Source of the DNA: a virus
Strand: one strand, 5' to 3'
DNA length: 31,149 nt
Virus record (IMG/VR): IMGVR_UViG_3300044626_000051
Location: 1 to 31,149 of that record
This document shows positions 23,717 to 30,782 of the stretch, one piece after another. The notes under the pieces were generated by a model. It saw nothing but the letters and a program-made list of their open reading frames with translations. It ran no database searches and was not told where the DNA came from. The position numbers and the translations under genes were made by a program. The stretch's first letter is position 1. Each line of letters opens with the position of its first letter.

Positions 23717-25756
23717 ATGCCAGTAGGTAACGGCGGGGTTATCGGCCCCGCAAACATTCCAACGCAGTCAGCAGCCAAAGGTGTCTGGTCACTGCAAGAG
23801 CAGTATTTAGCGCAACGACAAGGTATTTGGCCGCTTTCCATTCTTCCCGATCCTTACTTTGAATACACCACACTCCTGCTCCCAGGCAACGGAACCAACG
23901 GCGCACAGAATAATACCTTCTTAGATGCGTCTACCAACAACTTCACCATCACCCGCAACGGCAACACCACACAAGGCACTTTCTCACCGTTCTCGCAGAC
24001 GGGGTGGAGCGGTTCTTTCAACACAAGTACAACGTACTTAACGGTTACAGACACTTCAAATCTACGTTTTGGCAGCTCAAACTTTACGATTGAAGCATTT
24101 GTTTATCGTGCTGCAAGTGGAGCGACACAAACAATTGCCAGCAAAGGAGCGTCTACACCGACAGGTTGGGTTTTCCAGATTAGTTCGGCAGACAAATTAG
24201 TCTTTACAGACACAAGCACAAGCATTACCGGAGCAACTTCATTAGCAGCTAATACATGGTACTACGTTGCGGTTGTTCGTGCCGGAACTGGATCAAATCA
24301 AACCACGTTGTATGTCAATGCGGTATCAGACGCAACAGGAACGTCTGCGACTACATTTAGTCAAACAGACAACATGAAGATTGGTGCTGATCGTAGCAAC
24401 ACAAATTTTGCTAACGGTTATATCTCAAACTTAAGATTAAGTAATACAAACAGGACAATCTCAAGTACACCAACCTCTGCATTGGCAGCAGACTCTAATA
24501 CTATTTTCTTAGGGCTTTACAACAACAGATTCCAATATACAGACAGCACTGCTGCGTTTACAAATATGACTGTTACGGGGACTCCCTCCGTACAAGCCTT
24601 CTCCCCATTCAACCCCACCTCAAGCTGGTCTGCTACGACTAATGGTGGGTCAGGGTATTTCGATGGGACTGGGGATTATTTGAGTGTTGCGGATAATTCT
24701 AACTTAAGGTTCGGTACTAACGCTTTTACTATTCAAGGGTGGATTTATAGAAATGCCTCTGGAGCCGCTCATTCAATTATAGCCAAAGGAGGTGCTTCAA
24801 CAGGGTTTGTGTTGCAGGTAACTTCAACAAATATATTGAGGTTTACTCACGGAACAACAAACGTCGATACAACAACCACAATACCTGCGTCTGCGTGGAC
24901 GCATATTGCAGCGGTAAGAACTAATACATCAACCAATGGTTTCCAACTATATATAAATGGGGTTAGTTCTGCTACGGCGACTGTTTCAACAGACTTTAAC
25001 CAAACAGATACACTTTATGCGGGTGCTGATCGTAGTGCCGCCAATGTAATGAATGGTTTTATTAGCGGTTTGAAGTATACAAACGGAACGGCAGAAAGCA
25101 TTGCGGTTCCAACTGAACCGCCAACAGCGACAACAAATGTAGCCCTCCTCCTCAACTACACTAACGCTGGTATTTACGATGCCACAAGCAAGAATGATCT
25201 GGAGACGGTGGGCAATGCTCAGATAAGTACGACACAGAGCAAGTGGGGTGGTAGCTCTATGGCGTTTGATGGGAGCGGGGATTATTTGCTTCAAACAGCA
25301 AATATGCTGAACTACACGTTAGGAACCAGTGATTTTACGATTGAGCTTTGGCTTTATTTTAATGTCACCAATGTAGAACAAGGCATATTTGGTATGAGGC
25401 CAAATACAACAAACGGCGCTTATCCGGCTTTGTATTTTTTATCAGGAACGCTTCGGTATGTTGTAAGCGGTGTTGATGTAATTACTAGTAGCACGGTATC
25501 GTCCGGTCAGTGGTACCACATTGCAGTTTCTAGGTCTGGAACGTCAACTAAGATGTTTGTAAATGGAGTGCAACAAGGCTCTACATATACAGATACGACG
25601 AATTATTTGGCTTCAAGGTTTGCTGCGGGTGGTAATGATTTTAGTTTGGGTACAAACTCATTAAACGGCTACATCCAAGACCTTCGCATTACCAAAGGCT
25701 ACGCTCGCTACACAGCCAATTTCACTGCACCAACAGCAGCGTTTCCGACCCTTTAG
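23717..25756 (+). CDS. LamG/concanavalin A-like repeat protein, probable receptor binding
   Basis: A 679-residue protein with a short N-terminal segment followed by three concanavalin-like domains at residues about 92-250, about 293-455 and about 512-679. Each has NLRFG..(N/A)FTI(E/Q)..(V/I)YR or DFTIELWLYF, then (W)(Y)(H/Y)(I/V)AV.R.G and LYVNAV/LYING/FVNGVQ, matching the LamG-like fold (strand, W.H.A..R, L.vdG). Domains one and two are close paralogues (GADRS.AN..NG.IS.L..TN); the third is more distant. Such domains bind sugars. The end (LRITKGYARYTANFTAPTAA) is the usual LamG ending. It is likely a receptor-binding or accessory adhesin. Confidence 0.78.
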   Translation: MPVGNGGVIGPANIPTQSAAKGVWSLQEQYLAQRQGIWPLSILPDPYFEYTTLLLPGNGTNGAQNNTFLDASTNNFTITRNGNTTQGTFSPFSQTGWSGSFNTSTTYLTVTDTSNLRFGSSNFTIEAFVYRAASGATQTIASKGASTPTGWVFQISSADKLVFTDTSTSITGATSLAANTWYYVAVVRAGTGSNQTTLYVNAVSDATGTSATTFSQTDNMKIGADRSNTNFANGYISNLRLSNTNRTISSTPTSALAADSNTIFLGLYNNRFQYTDSTAAFTNMTVTGTPSVQAFSPFNPTSSWSATTNGGSGYFDGTGDYLSVADNSNLRFGTNAFTIQGWIYRNASGAAHSIIAKGGASTGFVLQVTSTNILRFTHGTTNVDTTTTIPASAWTHIAAVRTNTSTNGFQLYINGVSSATATVSTDFNQTDTLYAGADRSAANVMNGFISGLKYTNGTAESIAVPTEPPTATTNVALLLNYTNAGIYDATSKNDLETVGNAQISTTQSKWGGSSMAFDGSGDYLLQTANMLNYTLGTSDFTIELWLYFNVTNVEQGIFGMRPNTTNGAYPALYFLSGTLRYVVSGVDVITSSTVSSGQWYHIAVSRSGTSTKMFVNGVQQGSTYTDTTNYLASRFAAGGNDFSLGTNSLNGYIQDLRITKGYARYTANFTAPTAAFPTL

Positions 25757-25764
25757 GAATAGAT

Positions 25765-26076
25765 ATGTACTGGACTAAAAACGGGTCTATCCCATCACAA
25801 GAGACAGACGGAACAGAGGGCTGGCAACAGGCTCCATCACCTCCTACAGACATTCCTGAAGGCAAGGAACTTGTTTGGTTAAACTGGGAATGGATCATAA
25901 GAGACCCTAAGCCAGCAGACAGAGCAGGCTACCAGTGGAATTGGCAGCACGATACAAGAAGCTGGGTAGAAGGTTCGTGGGGTACGGTTCCTGAGATCAC
26001 AATAAGCACCCCAGAGCAAATAAGCAACTTAACTACAGCGCAAGTTTCTAACTTAACTACGGCGCAGATGCTATGA
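25765..26076 (+). CDS. Small Trp-rich protein with C-terminal NLTTAQ repeat
   Basis: A 103-residue protein starting MYWTKNGSIPSQETDGTEGW, with LVWLNWEWIIRDPKPADRAG and NWQHDTRSWVEGSWGTVPEI in the middle. The C-terminus carries QISNLTTAQVSNLTTAQML, a 9-residue unit (SNLTTAQ.V/M) repeated twice. Small Trp-rich proteins of this kind follow fibre genes and may be fibre-tip, chaperone or assembly proteins; I am not sure. GGAAT is upstream of the ATG. Its stop overlaps the holin start (ATGA). Confidence 0.5.
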   Translation: MYWTKNGSIPSQETDGTEGWQQAPSPPTDIPEGKELVWLNWEWIIRDPKPADRAGYQWNWQHDTRSWVEGSWGTVPEITISTPEQISNLTTAQVSNLTTAQML

Positions 26077-26291
26077 CACCGGAACAAAAGAGCGATGTGC
26101 TCACGGAGGCCGTAAAAGCTGCGCCTCCCATAGCCATTACCACCGCCGTTACTGTTGGTGGATTGACATTGAATGAGTGGGTTGCTCTTGCCACGTTGTT
26201 ATATATTGTGCTTCAATCCGGTTGGCTTGTCTGGAAGTGGTATCACGCCATAAAAGATAAGAAGAATGAAGCACAATCTTCCAATAGTTAA
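26073..26291 (+). CDS. Holin-like membrane protein (72 aa)
   Basis: A 72-residue protein starting at an ATGA overlap. Residues about 16-30 (AAPPIAITTAVTVGG) are moderately hydrophobic and about 33-53 (LNEWVALATLLYIVLQSGWL) form a clear transmembrane segment, followed by VWKWYHAIKDKKNE, a positively charged tail. The short length, one or two TM segments, charged C-terminus and place in front of the lysis block fit a holin. The GGLTLNEWVA motif recalls P22-type holin relatives from memory. The second holin at the end of the block makes its exact role uncertain. Confidence 0.62.
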   Translation: MTPEQKSDVLTEAVKAAPPIAITTAVTVGGLTLNEWVALATLLYIVLQSGWLVWKWYHAIKDKKNEAQSSNS

Positions 26292-26532
26292 AGTAGTTTG
26301 GGAAGATGCCTGCCACGACACTCTTGGGTGGGGTGATAGCCCAGAGAAAGCCAAGGACTTTCAGGTTCCGCTTGTTGTTTCTATAGGCTTTTTGTTAGGA
26401 GAGACCAAGCAGGGCGTGAAAATTTGTCAGTCATTGACTGACGACGCAATTGCTCAGTCTTTGGTCATTCCTCGAAAGATGATCCAGAGCATAGAGCGCG
26501 GAGCTTGGCGTGAGAAAAAAGGCAGAAGATGA
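26266..26532 (+). CDS. Conserved phage protein (88 aa)
   Basis: An 88-residue protein overlapping the holin by 26 bases. IVKVVWEDACHDTLGWGDSP at the N-terminus and LVVSIGFLLGETKQGVKICQ lead into SLTDDAIAQSLVIPRKMIQS. The V.V.W.DA...., G.ll.e....v.l..s, s......iP..wI...  pattern matches a small phage family I recall, function unknown. The end overlaps the start of the metallophosphoesterase. It is probably cytoplasmic, having no membrane segment. Confidence 0.6.
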   Translation: MKHNLPIVKVVWEDACHDTLGWGDSPEKAKDFQVPLVVSIGFLLGETKQGVKICQSLTDDAIAQSLVIPRKMIQSIERGAWREKKGRR

Positions 26533-27445
26533 AGAGTTCATCAGAGTCTGGAAAGAACTAGGCAGCCCAACGAAGATTTCAGACCGTATCGGTCTTACTC
26601 TTCGCAATGTGTACGAGCGAAGAAGGGCAATCGAGAAGAAATACAACATTTTCCTACCTACAAAGGACGCTCGTTTTACCTTACCCGAAAATCGTAGGCG
26701 AGCGACGCTAGAAACTGAAGGCTATGTGATCGTATTCTCTGACGCTCACTTTATGCCTGGGGAGCCTTCTGCGGGGTTCAATGCCCTCTTAAAACTCATC
26801 AAGACCCTAAAGCCCAAAGCGATTATCGCAAACGGAGATATTCTCGACGGGGGAACAATCTCTAAGTATGGCCCTATGGATTGGGAGCCAGTCACGAGCT
26901 TACGAGACGAACTCGAAGCAGTTCAGTGGCATATGGATCAGATCGTCAAGGCTTGTAAAGGTCTAGGCACTTTCTTGCATCGGACTACAGGCAACCATGA
27001 CATACGGTTTGACAAAAGATTAGCCGGATCTGTTCCTGAGTTCAAAGGCATACAAGGCACAACCCTCAAAGACCATCTTCCTGAGTGGTCTGTCAGTTGG
27101 TCAGTCATGGTTAATGACATCTGCATGATTAAGCACAGACTCCAACATTCAGGTATCCACTCCGGTTACAACAACACCCTAAAAGCAGGTATCTCTACCG
27201 TCTCAGGGCATACTCATCTTTTGGAAGTCAAAGGATGGGGCGACTATCGAGGGCGTAGATACGGTGTATCTACAGGGATGTTAGCCGATCCTGATGGTGG
27301 TCAGTTTTCTTACATCGAGGACAATCCCGTCCCTTGGTGTCAAGGCTTTGCTGTCTTGTGTTTCAGAGATGGCCTACTCTTGCCTCCAGAACTGGTCGAG
27401 GTTATCGAGGGGACTGCATACTTTAGGGGGCAAGCCGTTGGCTAA
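26510..27445 (+). CDS. Metallophosphoesterase with N-terminal helix-turn-helix
   Basis: A 311-residue enzyme with a GTG start and GGAG 6 bases upstream. Residues about 15-43 (KELGSPTKISDRIGLTLRNV) look like a helix-turn-helix. The calcineurin-like metal motifs are in order: FSDAHF (D78, H80), NGDILDGG (D110), TTGNHD (N162, H163), KHRLQH (H209), SGHTHL (H234, H236). All key metal ligands are present, so it should be an active phosphoesterase. Substrate unknown: nucleic-acid end, nucleotide or phosphoprotein are possible. It is placed inside the lysis block, between a small gene and the endolysin, which it overlaps by 8 bases. Confidence 0.85.
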   Translation: MRKKAEDEEFIRVWKELGSPTKISDRIGLTLRNVYERRRAIEKKYNIFLPTKDARFTLPENRRRATLETEGYVIVFSDAHFMPGEPSAGFNALLKLIKTLKPKAIIANGDILDGGTISKYGPMDWEPVTSLRDELEAVQWHMDQIVKACKGLGTFLHRTTGNHDIRFDKRLAGSVPEFKGIQGTTLKDHLPEWSVSWSVMVNDICMIKHRLQHSGIHSGYNNTLKAGISTVSGHTHLLEVKGWGDYRGRRYGVSTGMLADPDGGQFSYIEDNPVPWCQGFAVLCFRDGLLLPPELVEVIEGTAYFRGQAVG

Positions 27446-27938
27446 CTTTGAACAAGCGTTTGACAAGATGATGGAGGACGAGGGAGGTTACGTCCTTCAT
27501 GAAGTACAAGGTGACCGAGGTGGTCAAACTTACGCGGGTATTGCTCGCAAGATGCACCCCAAATGGGAGGGCTGGCAGCATATTGACTACCAGGAAACAC
27601 CTCCGACGCAGTTAGTCCGAGACTTCTATAAAGAGAACTTCTGGAACAAGATCAAAGGCGATGACTTAACGCATGACGTTATAGCCTCGTCCCTCTTTAA
27701 CTTTGCTGTCAATGCTGGCGTACCTGTATCAATCAAACTTGCCCAGATATGCGTCAAAACGGCCCCAGACGGCGTTATTGGCCCTAAGACCATATCTGCA
27801 CTCAACCAAGCCAATCCTGAGCTATTTGTGGCTTATTACGCGCTGGCGAAGATCGCTAGGTATCGGGATATTGTTTTGCGTGATCGCAGCCAACTTAAGT
27901 TTCTTCTTGGTTGGGTTTCTAGGACGCTCAAGCTATGA
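27438..27938 (+). CDS. Endolysin, GH108-type with peptidoglycan-binding C-terminus
   Basis: A 166-residue lysozyme if begun at the TTG at 27438, which has AGGGGG 7 bases upstream and gives MANFEQAFDKMMEDEGGYVL. The Glu of EGGY (residue 15) is the expected catalytic acid, with DRGGQTYAGIAR next. The downstream ATG at 27468 would cut into the catalytic motif and has no site. The C-terminus has DGVIGPKTISALNQANPEL, the peptidoglycan-binding repeat of the GH108 family. No signal peptide is visible, so it needs a holin. It overlaps both neighbours. Confidence 0.88.
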   Translation: MANFEQAFDKMMEDEGGYVLHEVQGDRGGQTYAGIARKMHPKWEGWQHIDYQETPPTQLVRDFYKENFWNKIKGDDLTHDVIASSLFNFAVNAGVPVSIKLAQICVKTAPDGVIGPKTISALNQANPELFVAYYALAKIARYRDIVLRDRSQLKFLLGWVSRTLKL

Positions 27939-28360
27939 ACCTGCTCGGAATCTCTTCCATCGTTGATTCGGTCGGTAAGGTTATCGGAGACCTACACACC
28001 TCCGACAAAGAACGCATGGAGCTTGAGCTTGAGGCCAAGCGTATTGACCAGGCAATAGACCTCGGTCAAATGGAAGTCAACAAGGTCGAAGCCGCCAATC
28101 AGAATATGTTTGTTGCTGGCTGGAGACCCGCTATTGGTTGGGTTGGTGCTGGAGCGATGTTCTACCAGTTTCTTGCTTATCCGCTTTTAGTCTGGGCATG
28201 GACTTGGATGCAAGCAGAACAGATTGTCCCGCAAGAGGTAAAGCCTCCTCCCATGCTTGATACCGACGCTCTATGGGTTATTTTGAGCGGTATGTTGGGG
28301 ATTGCTGGCATGAGAAGTTTTGAACGCGTTAAGGGTGTTGTTCCTCCAGCTAAGTCTTAG
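27935..28360 (+). CDS. Holin of the 3TM superfamily
   Basis: A 141-residue protein directly after the endolysin (ATGA). The N-terminal 50 residues are charged and helical (KERMELELEAKRIDQAIDLG), then NMFVAGWRPAIGWVGAGAMF (residues about 58-77), YQFLAYPLLVWAWTWM and ALWVILSGMLGIAGMRSFER are three hydrophobic segments. The AGWRP.IGWV motif is that of the Holin_3TMs family from gene-transfer agents and many phages. The C-terminus is short and basic. Along with the 26073 gene it makes two holin candidates in one lysis block. It ends convergently with the minus-strand operon. Confidence 0.85.
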   Translation: MNLLGISSIVDSVGKVIGDLHTSDKERMELELEAKRIDQAIDLGQMEVNKVEAANQNMFVAGWRPAIGWVGAGAMFYQFLAYPLLVWAWTWMQAEQIVPQEVKPPPMLDTDALWVILSGMLGIAGMRSFERVKGVVPPAKS

Positions 28361-28586
28361 GTCTTTTGTGTTGCGCGGTAACTTCATCTCGCACCATCTG
28401 GCCGATCTTATCCCCGTGTACCTTGTCGATCTTCTCAATGATCGGAAGCCGTTTGCTTTTAGCTAACTTTAAGATCATCTTCGCCCAATCTTGAACGACA
28501 AACGGCAGCGCTTTCTCATACGCTGCCGCTATCTCCTCTACGTCCGAAGACTTAACCTGCTTGATGAGGTTGATCCACGATGCCAC
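28350..28586 (-). CDS. Small helical protein, hypothetical (78 aa)
   Basis: The last gene of the minus-strand operon. The GTG (complement of 28584-28586) gives MASWINLIKQVKSSDVEEIA and continues AYEKALPFVVQDWAKMILKL, ending RDEVTAQHKRPKT. The product is helical and basic. The site is weak (AAGGA about 12 bases upstream) and the start lies 35 bases inside the preceding gene, suggesting coupling. I do not recognise a family. It converges with the 3TM holin gene, sharing 11 bases including both stop codons. Confidence 0.55.
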   Translation of the reverse strand: MASWINLIKQVKSSDVEEIAAAYEKALPFVVQDWAKMILKLAKSKRLPIIEKIDKVHGDKIGQMVRDEVTAQHKRPKT

Positions 28587-28740
28587 GGATCGACCATTCC
28601 TTAAACGCTTTATGCTTTGCCATCGTCTCTGGACACTCGGTGCTTGGAGGAATCCACCCGTACTCCCTCCATATTTCTTCGACGGGTCGGAAGCGTTTTT
28701 TCCTGGTCTGATTCTCGATTAACTCTTTCCAGTTGCTCAT
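28552..28740 (-). CDS. Small protein, hypothetical (62 aa)
   Basis: I chose the ATG at 28740 (MSNWKELIENQTRKKRFRPV) because AAGGA lies 7 bases upstream and the ATG overlaps the preceding stop (ATGA); an upstream in-frame start at 28758 is less likely. The protein has EEIWREYGWIPPSTECPETM, then AKHKAFKEWSIRG. Two helices joined by a Pro-rich turn are likely. No family recognised. It is part of the minus-strand recombination operon. Confidence 0.55.
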   Translation of the reverse strand: MSNWKELIENQTRKKRFRPVEEIWREYGWIPPSTECPETMAKHKAFKEWSIRGIVDQPHQAG

Positions 28741-28967
28741 AATAATTCCTTCGGCCACGCATGAGTAGCAGCCGCGTAAGGAGTGCCTGGCCGTGGTGCA
28801 TGATAGAACCTCCTCTTTTCAAAGTCCTTCTCTTTCCAAAACGCACTAGGATTCTCACTCTCGATGGTCTTGATCGCTTTATCTAAAGCTGGAGAATCAT
28901 CGGTTATGAGCTTAGGTCTGACAATATAAGCCTGCCTCAACAGGCTTTGGTGTTTGCTCAGGTGCAT
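28737..28967 (-). CDS. Small hypothetical protein (76 aa)
   Basis: I chose the ATG at 28967 because GAGGAG lies 6 bases upstream, a strong site; an open frame to 29030 lacks one and would run into the SSB-like gene. The protein begins MHLSKHQSLLRQAYIVRPKL and continues TDDSPALDKAIKTIESENPS, ending HAWPKELL. It is charged, without membrane segment or known motif. It overlaps the next gene by 4 bases. Confidence 0.55.
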   Translation of the reverse strand: MHLSKHQSLLRQAYIVRPKLITDDSPALDKAIKTIESENPSAFWKEKDFEKRRFYHAPRPGTPYAAATHAWPKELL

Positions 28968-28977
28968 GTTTGTCTCC

Positions 28978-29199
28978 TCAGAACGGTACGGAATCGTCAT
29001 CGTCTTGTTTTGCGGGTCTTGACTCTCCATCCTTCTGTTGGAACTTCAACCCCAGATACTTTCCATCCGATCCCTCGTTGACCCAACCTGAGATCCAGTA
29101 GTCAATCCCTCCGATAGTCGCTGACCCTCTGTAATCAGGATGAGCGTCTTTTTCTTTTTTCTTGTTCTTGCTGATACTTCCGGTTAGTTCTTTTGGCAT
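28978..29199 (-). CDS. Candidate small single-stranded DNA-binding protein
   Basis: A 73-residue protein starting MPKELTGSISKNKKKEKDAH, with PDYRGSATIGGIDYWISGWV in the middle (beta-rich) and GSDGKYLGLKFQQKDGE. It ends SRPAKQDDDDSVPF: an acidic run and a final Pro-Phe, the pattern of the SSB C-terminal tip (DDDIPF), which binds partner proteins. The middle strands look like a small OB- or beta-barrel-type core as in some phage small SSB families. The ATG is preceded by GGAG. It lies between the YqaJ exonuclease and small genes in a recombination operon. SSB function is inferred. Confidence 0.58.
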   Translation of the reverse strand: MPKELTGSISKNKKKEKDAHPDYRGSATIGGIDYWISGWVNEGSDGKYLGLKFQQKDGESRPAKQDDDDSVPF

Positions 29200-29780
29200 A
29201 GCGATTTCTCCATTTCGTTCACCTCGGCTAGAAAGTTCGTGAGTTGTAGCTCGATGATCTTGAACTCCTCTGGCTTTGGTTCGTATCTAACAATGAATAA
29301 CTGCAAGTGATCTGGAAGTCTTGGGTCGAAGCTAACAAAGTCGCACCATGTTCTTCCTGTCACGAGCATTTGAGTGAGCATTTGGCTTTTGTACTTAGTC
29401 GGAACCTCCTTTGCGAGTAAATAATCAACGTGAGTGTTTGAGTTGGGACACTTGATCTCGATCAGCCCTGAGCCCACAAACCCGTCAGGACTCGCTCCAA
29501 GCCATTCTATGCTCTTGTGCTTGTGAAAGCCTGTCTGCTCCACAATCGAGCCTGTAGCCTGCTCATACGCGACTCTAGCGATAGGTTCTTGCTCTGTACC
29601 CCACTGCATAGCAGCGTTCGTGAAGGAATCGCTCTGTAAGCCCGTTAAACGCTCTGTGACGAGCTGTATTGCGTAGTTCCTACGTGTAGCCGTACCTTGC
29701 TTGGCAATCGCGTCTGAAGCCCTAGAAGCCGTTACATGGCCTAGTCTTGCCTTAAACCAATCCTCAGTTCTTTGTTCCAT
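29184..29780 (-). CDS. YqaJ-type exonuclease (lambda Exo-like)
   Basis: A 198-residue nuclease. EDWFKARLGHVTASRASDAI (residues 6-25) is the usual W...R.g..tAS start, WGTEQEPIARVAYEQATG (60-77) the second motif, and LGASPDGFVGSGLIEIKCPN (94-112) the catalytic D99, E108 and K110. SQMLTQMLVTG follows (Q...QM). These are the features of the YqaJ viral recombinase family, which degrades one strand 5' to 3' and hands the 3' tail to an annealing protein. Its partner is the DUF1071-type protein at the right edge. The start overlaps the preceding gene by 17 bases. Confidence 0.92.
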   Translation of the reverse strand: MEQRTEDWFKARLGHVTASRASDAIAKQGTATRRNYAIQLVTERLTGLQSDSFTNAAMQWGTEQEPIARVAYEQATGSIVEQTGFHKHKSIEWLGASPDGFVGSGLIEIKCPNSNTHVDYLLAKEVPTKYKSQMLTQMLVTGRTWCDFVSFDPRLPDHLQLFIVRYEPKPEEFKIIELQLTNFLAEVNEMEKSLCQKN

Positions 29781-30057
29781 TTTGCACCTTTAGAAATCCT
29801 CGTTCGATCATTGCCTGCATCGTGTTGATATACGCTTGGTTCCAGAAATCCCTCCGTTCTTCACGAGACATATCCTTCCCCTGATCTAAGTATGTGTGAC
29901 AACGAAAGCACAGGGATGCTACTAAAGCATCAGACACTTTTATGCCCATGCCTTTTCCTTGATTCCTGTGTGCGGCTACTACAGTCCCATCCTCTGCAAA
30001 ACAAGACCCGCAAGGGATATGCCTGCAAGCCTCAAGCAGCTTTTTGTTGACGTACAT
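29764..30057 (-). CDS. YbcO-like nuclease (DUF1364)
   Basis: A 97-residue protein beginning MYVNKKLLEACRHIPCGSCF. Cys16, Cys19, His30 and the CFRCH motif (Cys50, Cys53, His54) would bind zinc, and GTVVAAHRNQGKGMGIKVSD with ALVASLCFRCHTYLDQGKDM matches the DUF1364/YbcO family as I know it, an HNH-like (beta-beta-alpha) nuclease of lambdoid prophages. GAGGA precedes the ATG. It probably acts on recombination or replication intermediates. It overlaps the NinB-like gene by 26 bases and the exonuclease by 17. Confidence 0.85.
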   Translation of the reverse strand: MYVNKKLLEACRHIPCGSCFAEDGTVVAAHRNQGKGMGIKVSDALVASLCFRCHTYLDQGKDMSREERRDFWNQAYINTMQAMIERGFLKVQNGTKN

Positions 30058-30451
30058 TGATTTTCCTCAAGTCTAATTCCGCGTCTTTCATCTCGTCCGT
30101 CCAGATCAAGCCTTTTTCCAACGCGTACTGGAGGAGCTGTTCCACAAGATCAGAGAACTCAGAGACCGTGAGAGAAGCGGTAGAAGGCTCAATCTCCTTC
30201 ACCTGGCCTCCAGGTAGGTCTACGATCCTTGTGGGAAGAAATCTTGTCTTAACCCACTCATGCCAGATGTCCTGTGTATATTCCTGGTTCATGAGTTGTT
30301 CAGAACACGCAGTTAGGATCGCCCAATAAAACCGATTCTGAGCCGCTGTGCGAGGTGGTTTGGATATAGTTACCATGTAGCCTAGTTCAGTGGCTTCTAC
30401 GGCCTCTATGACCCTTCTACGGTCATTCTCAGTCGTTAAAATCAGTCGCAT
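30032..30451 (-). CDS. ninB: NinB-like recombination protein
   Basis: A 139-residue protein with GGAGG before its ATG. TELGYMVTISKPPRTAAQNR and FYWAILTACSEQL (residues about 22-55) fit the NinB motif (P.RS..QN...W..l.....), and KTRFLPTRIVDLPGGQVKE with TASLTVSEFSDLVEQLLQYA is the usual later part. In lambda NinB (Orf) binds single-stranded DNA and RecO/RecF-like functions in recombination. Its place between an unknown gene and a YbcO-type nuclease repeats the lambdoid nin arrangement. Confidence 0.85.
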   Translation of the reverse strand: MRLILTTENDRRRVIEAVEATELGYMVTISKPPRTAAQNRFYWAILTACSEQLMNQEYTQDIWHEWVKTRFLPTRIVDLPGGQVKEIEPSTASLTVSEFSDLVEQLLQYALEKGLIWTDEMKDAELDLRKINVRQQKAA

Positions 30452-30782
30452 TGAGCCTCCACCAGTTGTAATTTGCTCTGAAAGCCCTTCTTGCCATGTC
30501 TGGGAACTTATCGTGGTGATCCGAGAACATCGCTTCCAAGAGTCTCCTTCTGAACACCGGACCGTTTACGTCCAGCCACATCAGCCAAGAATCGAGATCG
30601 GCTTCCTTGCCGTTCCCGATTAAAAACCTCATCGCGGTTATTGACTCGGTGCTTGGCTTTTTGTTGTACGGAGCGCGGCACGCATCTTCAACTGCCAGGT
30701 TGATGACCGACCACAAGAGTTTCTTGCAGCGGTCAGTCTGGATGTCGTCGATCAAACCCTCTTCAAATCGGTCTAAGTTCAT
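30429..30782 (-). CDS. Conserved phage protein, unknown function (117 aa)
   Basis: A 117-residue protein, ATGA-coupled to the gene before it, GGAAG upstream. KKLLWSVINLAVEDACRAPY starts the conserved part (L...i..A..D), then NKKPSTESITAMRFLIGNGK and DLDSWLMWLDVNGPVFRRRL (W...d...fr..L...F). I recall small phage proteins with the A..D....... and ..ld....r.rL pattern near recombination genes; no function known. It is all-helical and without metal ligands. Confidence 0.6.
   Translation of the reverse strand: MNLDRFEEGLIDDIQTDRCKKLLWSVINLAVEDACRAPYNKKPSTESITAMRFLIGNGKEADLDSWLMWLDVNGPVFRRRLLEAMFSDHHDKFPDMARRAFRANYNWWRLNATDFND

Noticed and set aside
27294-27437. Upstream extension of the endolysin to an ATG at 27294
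   Set aside because: It would add 48 residues wholly inside the metallophosphoesterase gene in another frame with no ribosome site; the TTG at 27438 fits better.
28350-28360. CTAAGTCTTAG palindrome as a terminator
   Set aside because: Only a 1-base spacer and no G/C stem or T-run in either direction, so a hairpin terminator is not supported.
28610-28858. Minus-strand frame of 82 codons between small genes
   Set aside because: The product is basic low-complexity, has no good start site, and overlaps the better-supported genes at 28552-28740 and 28737-28967.
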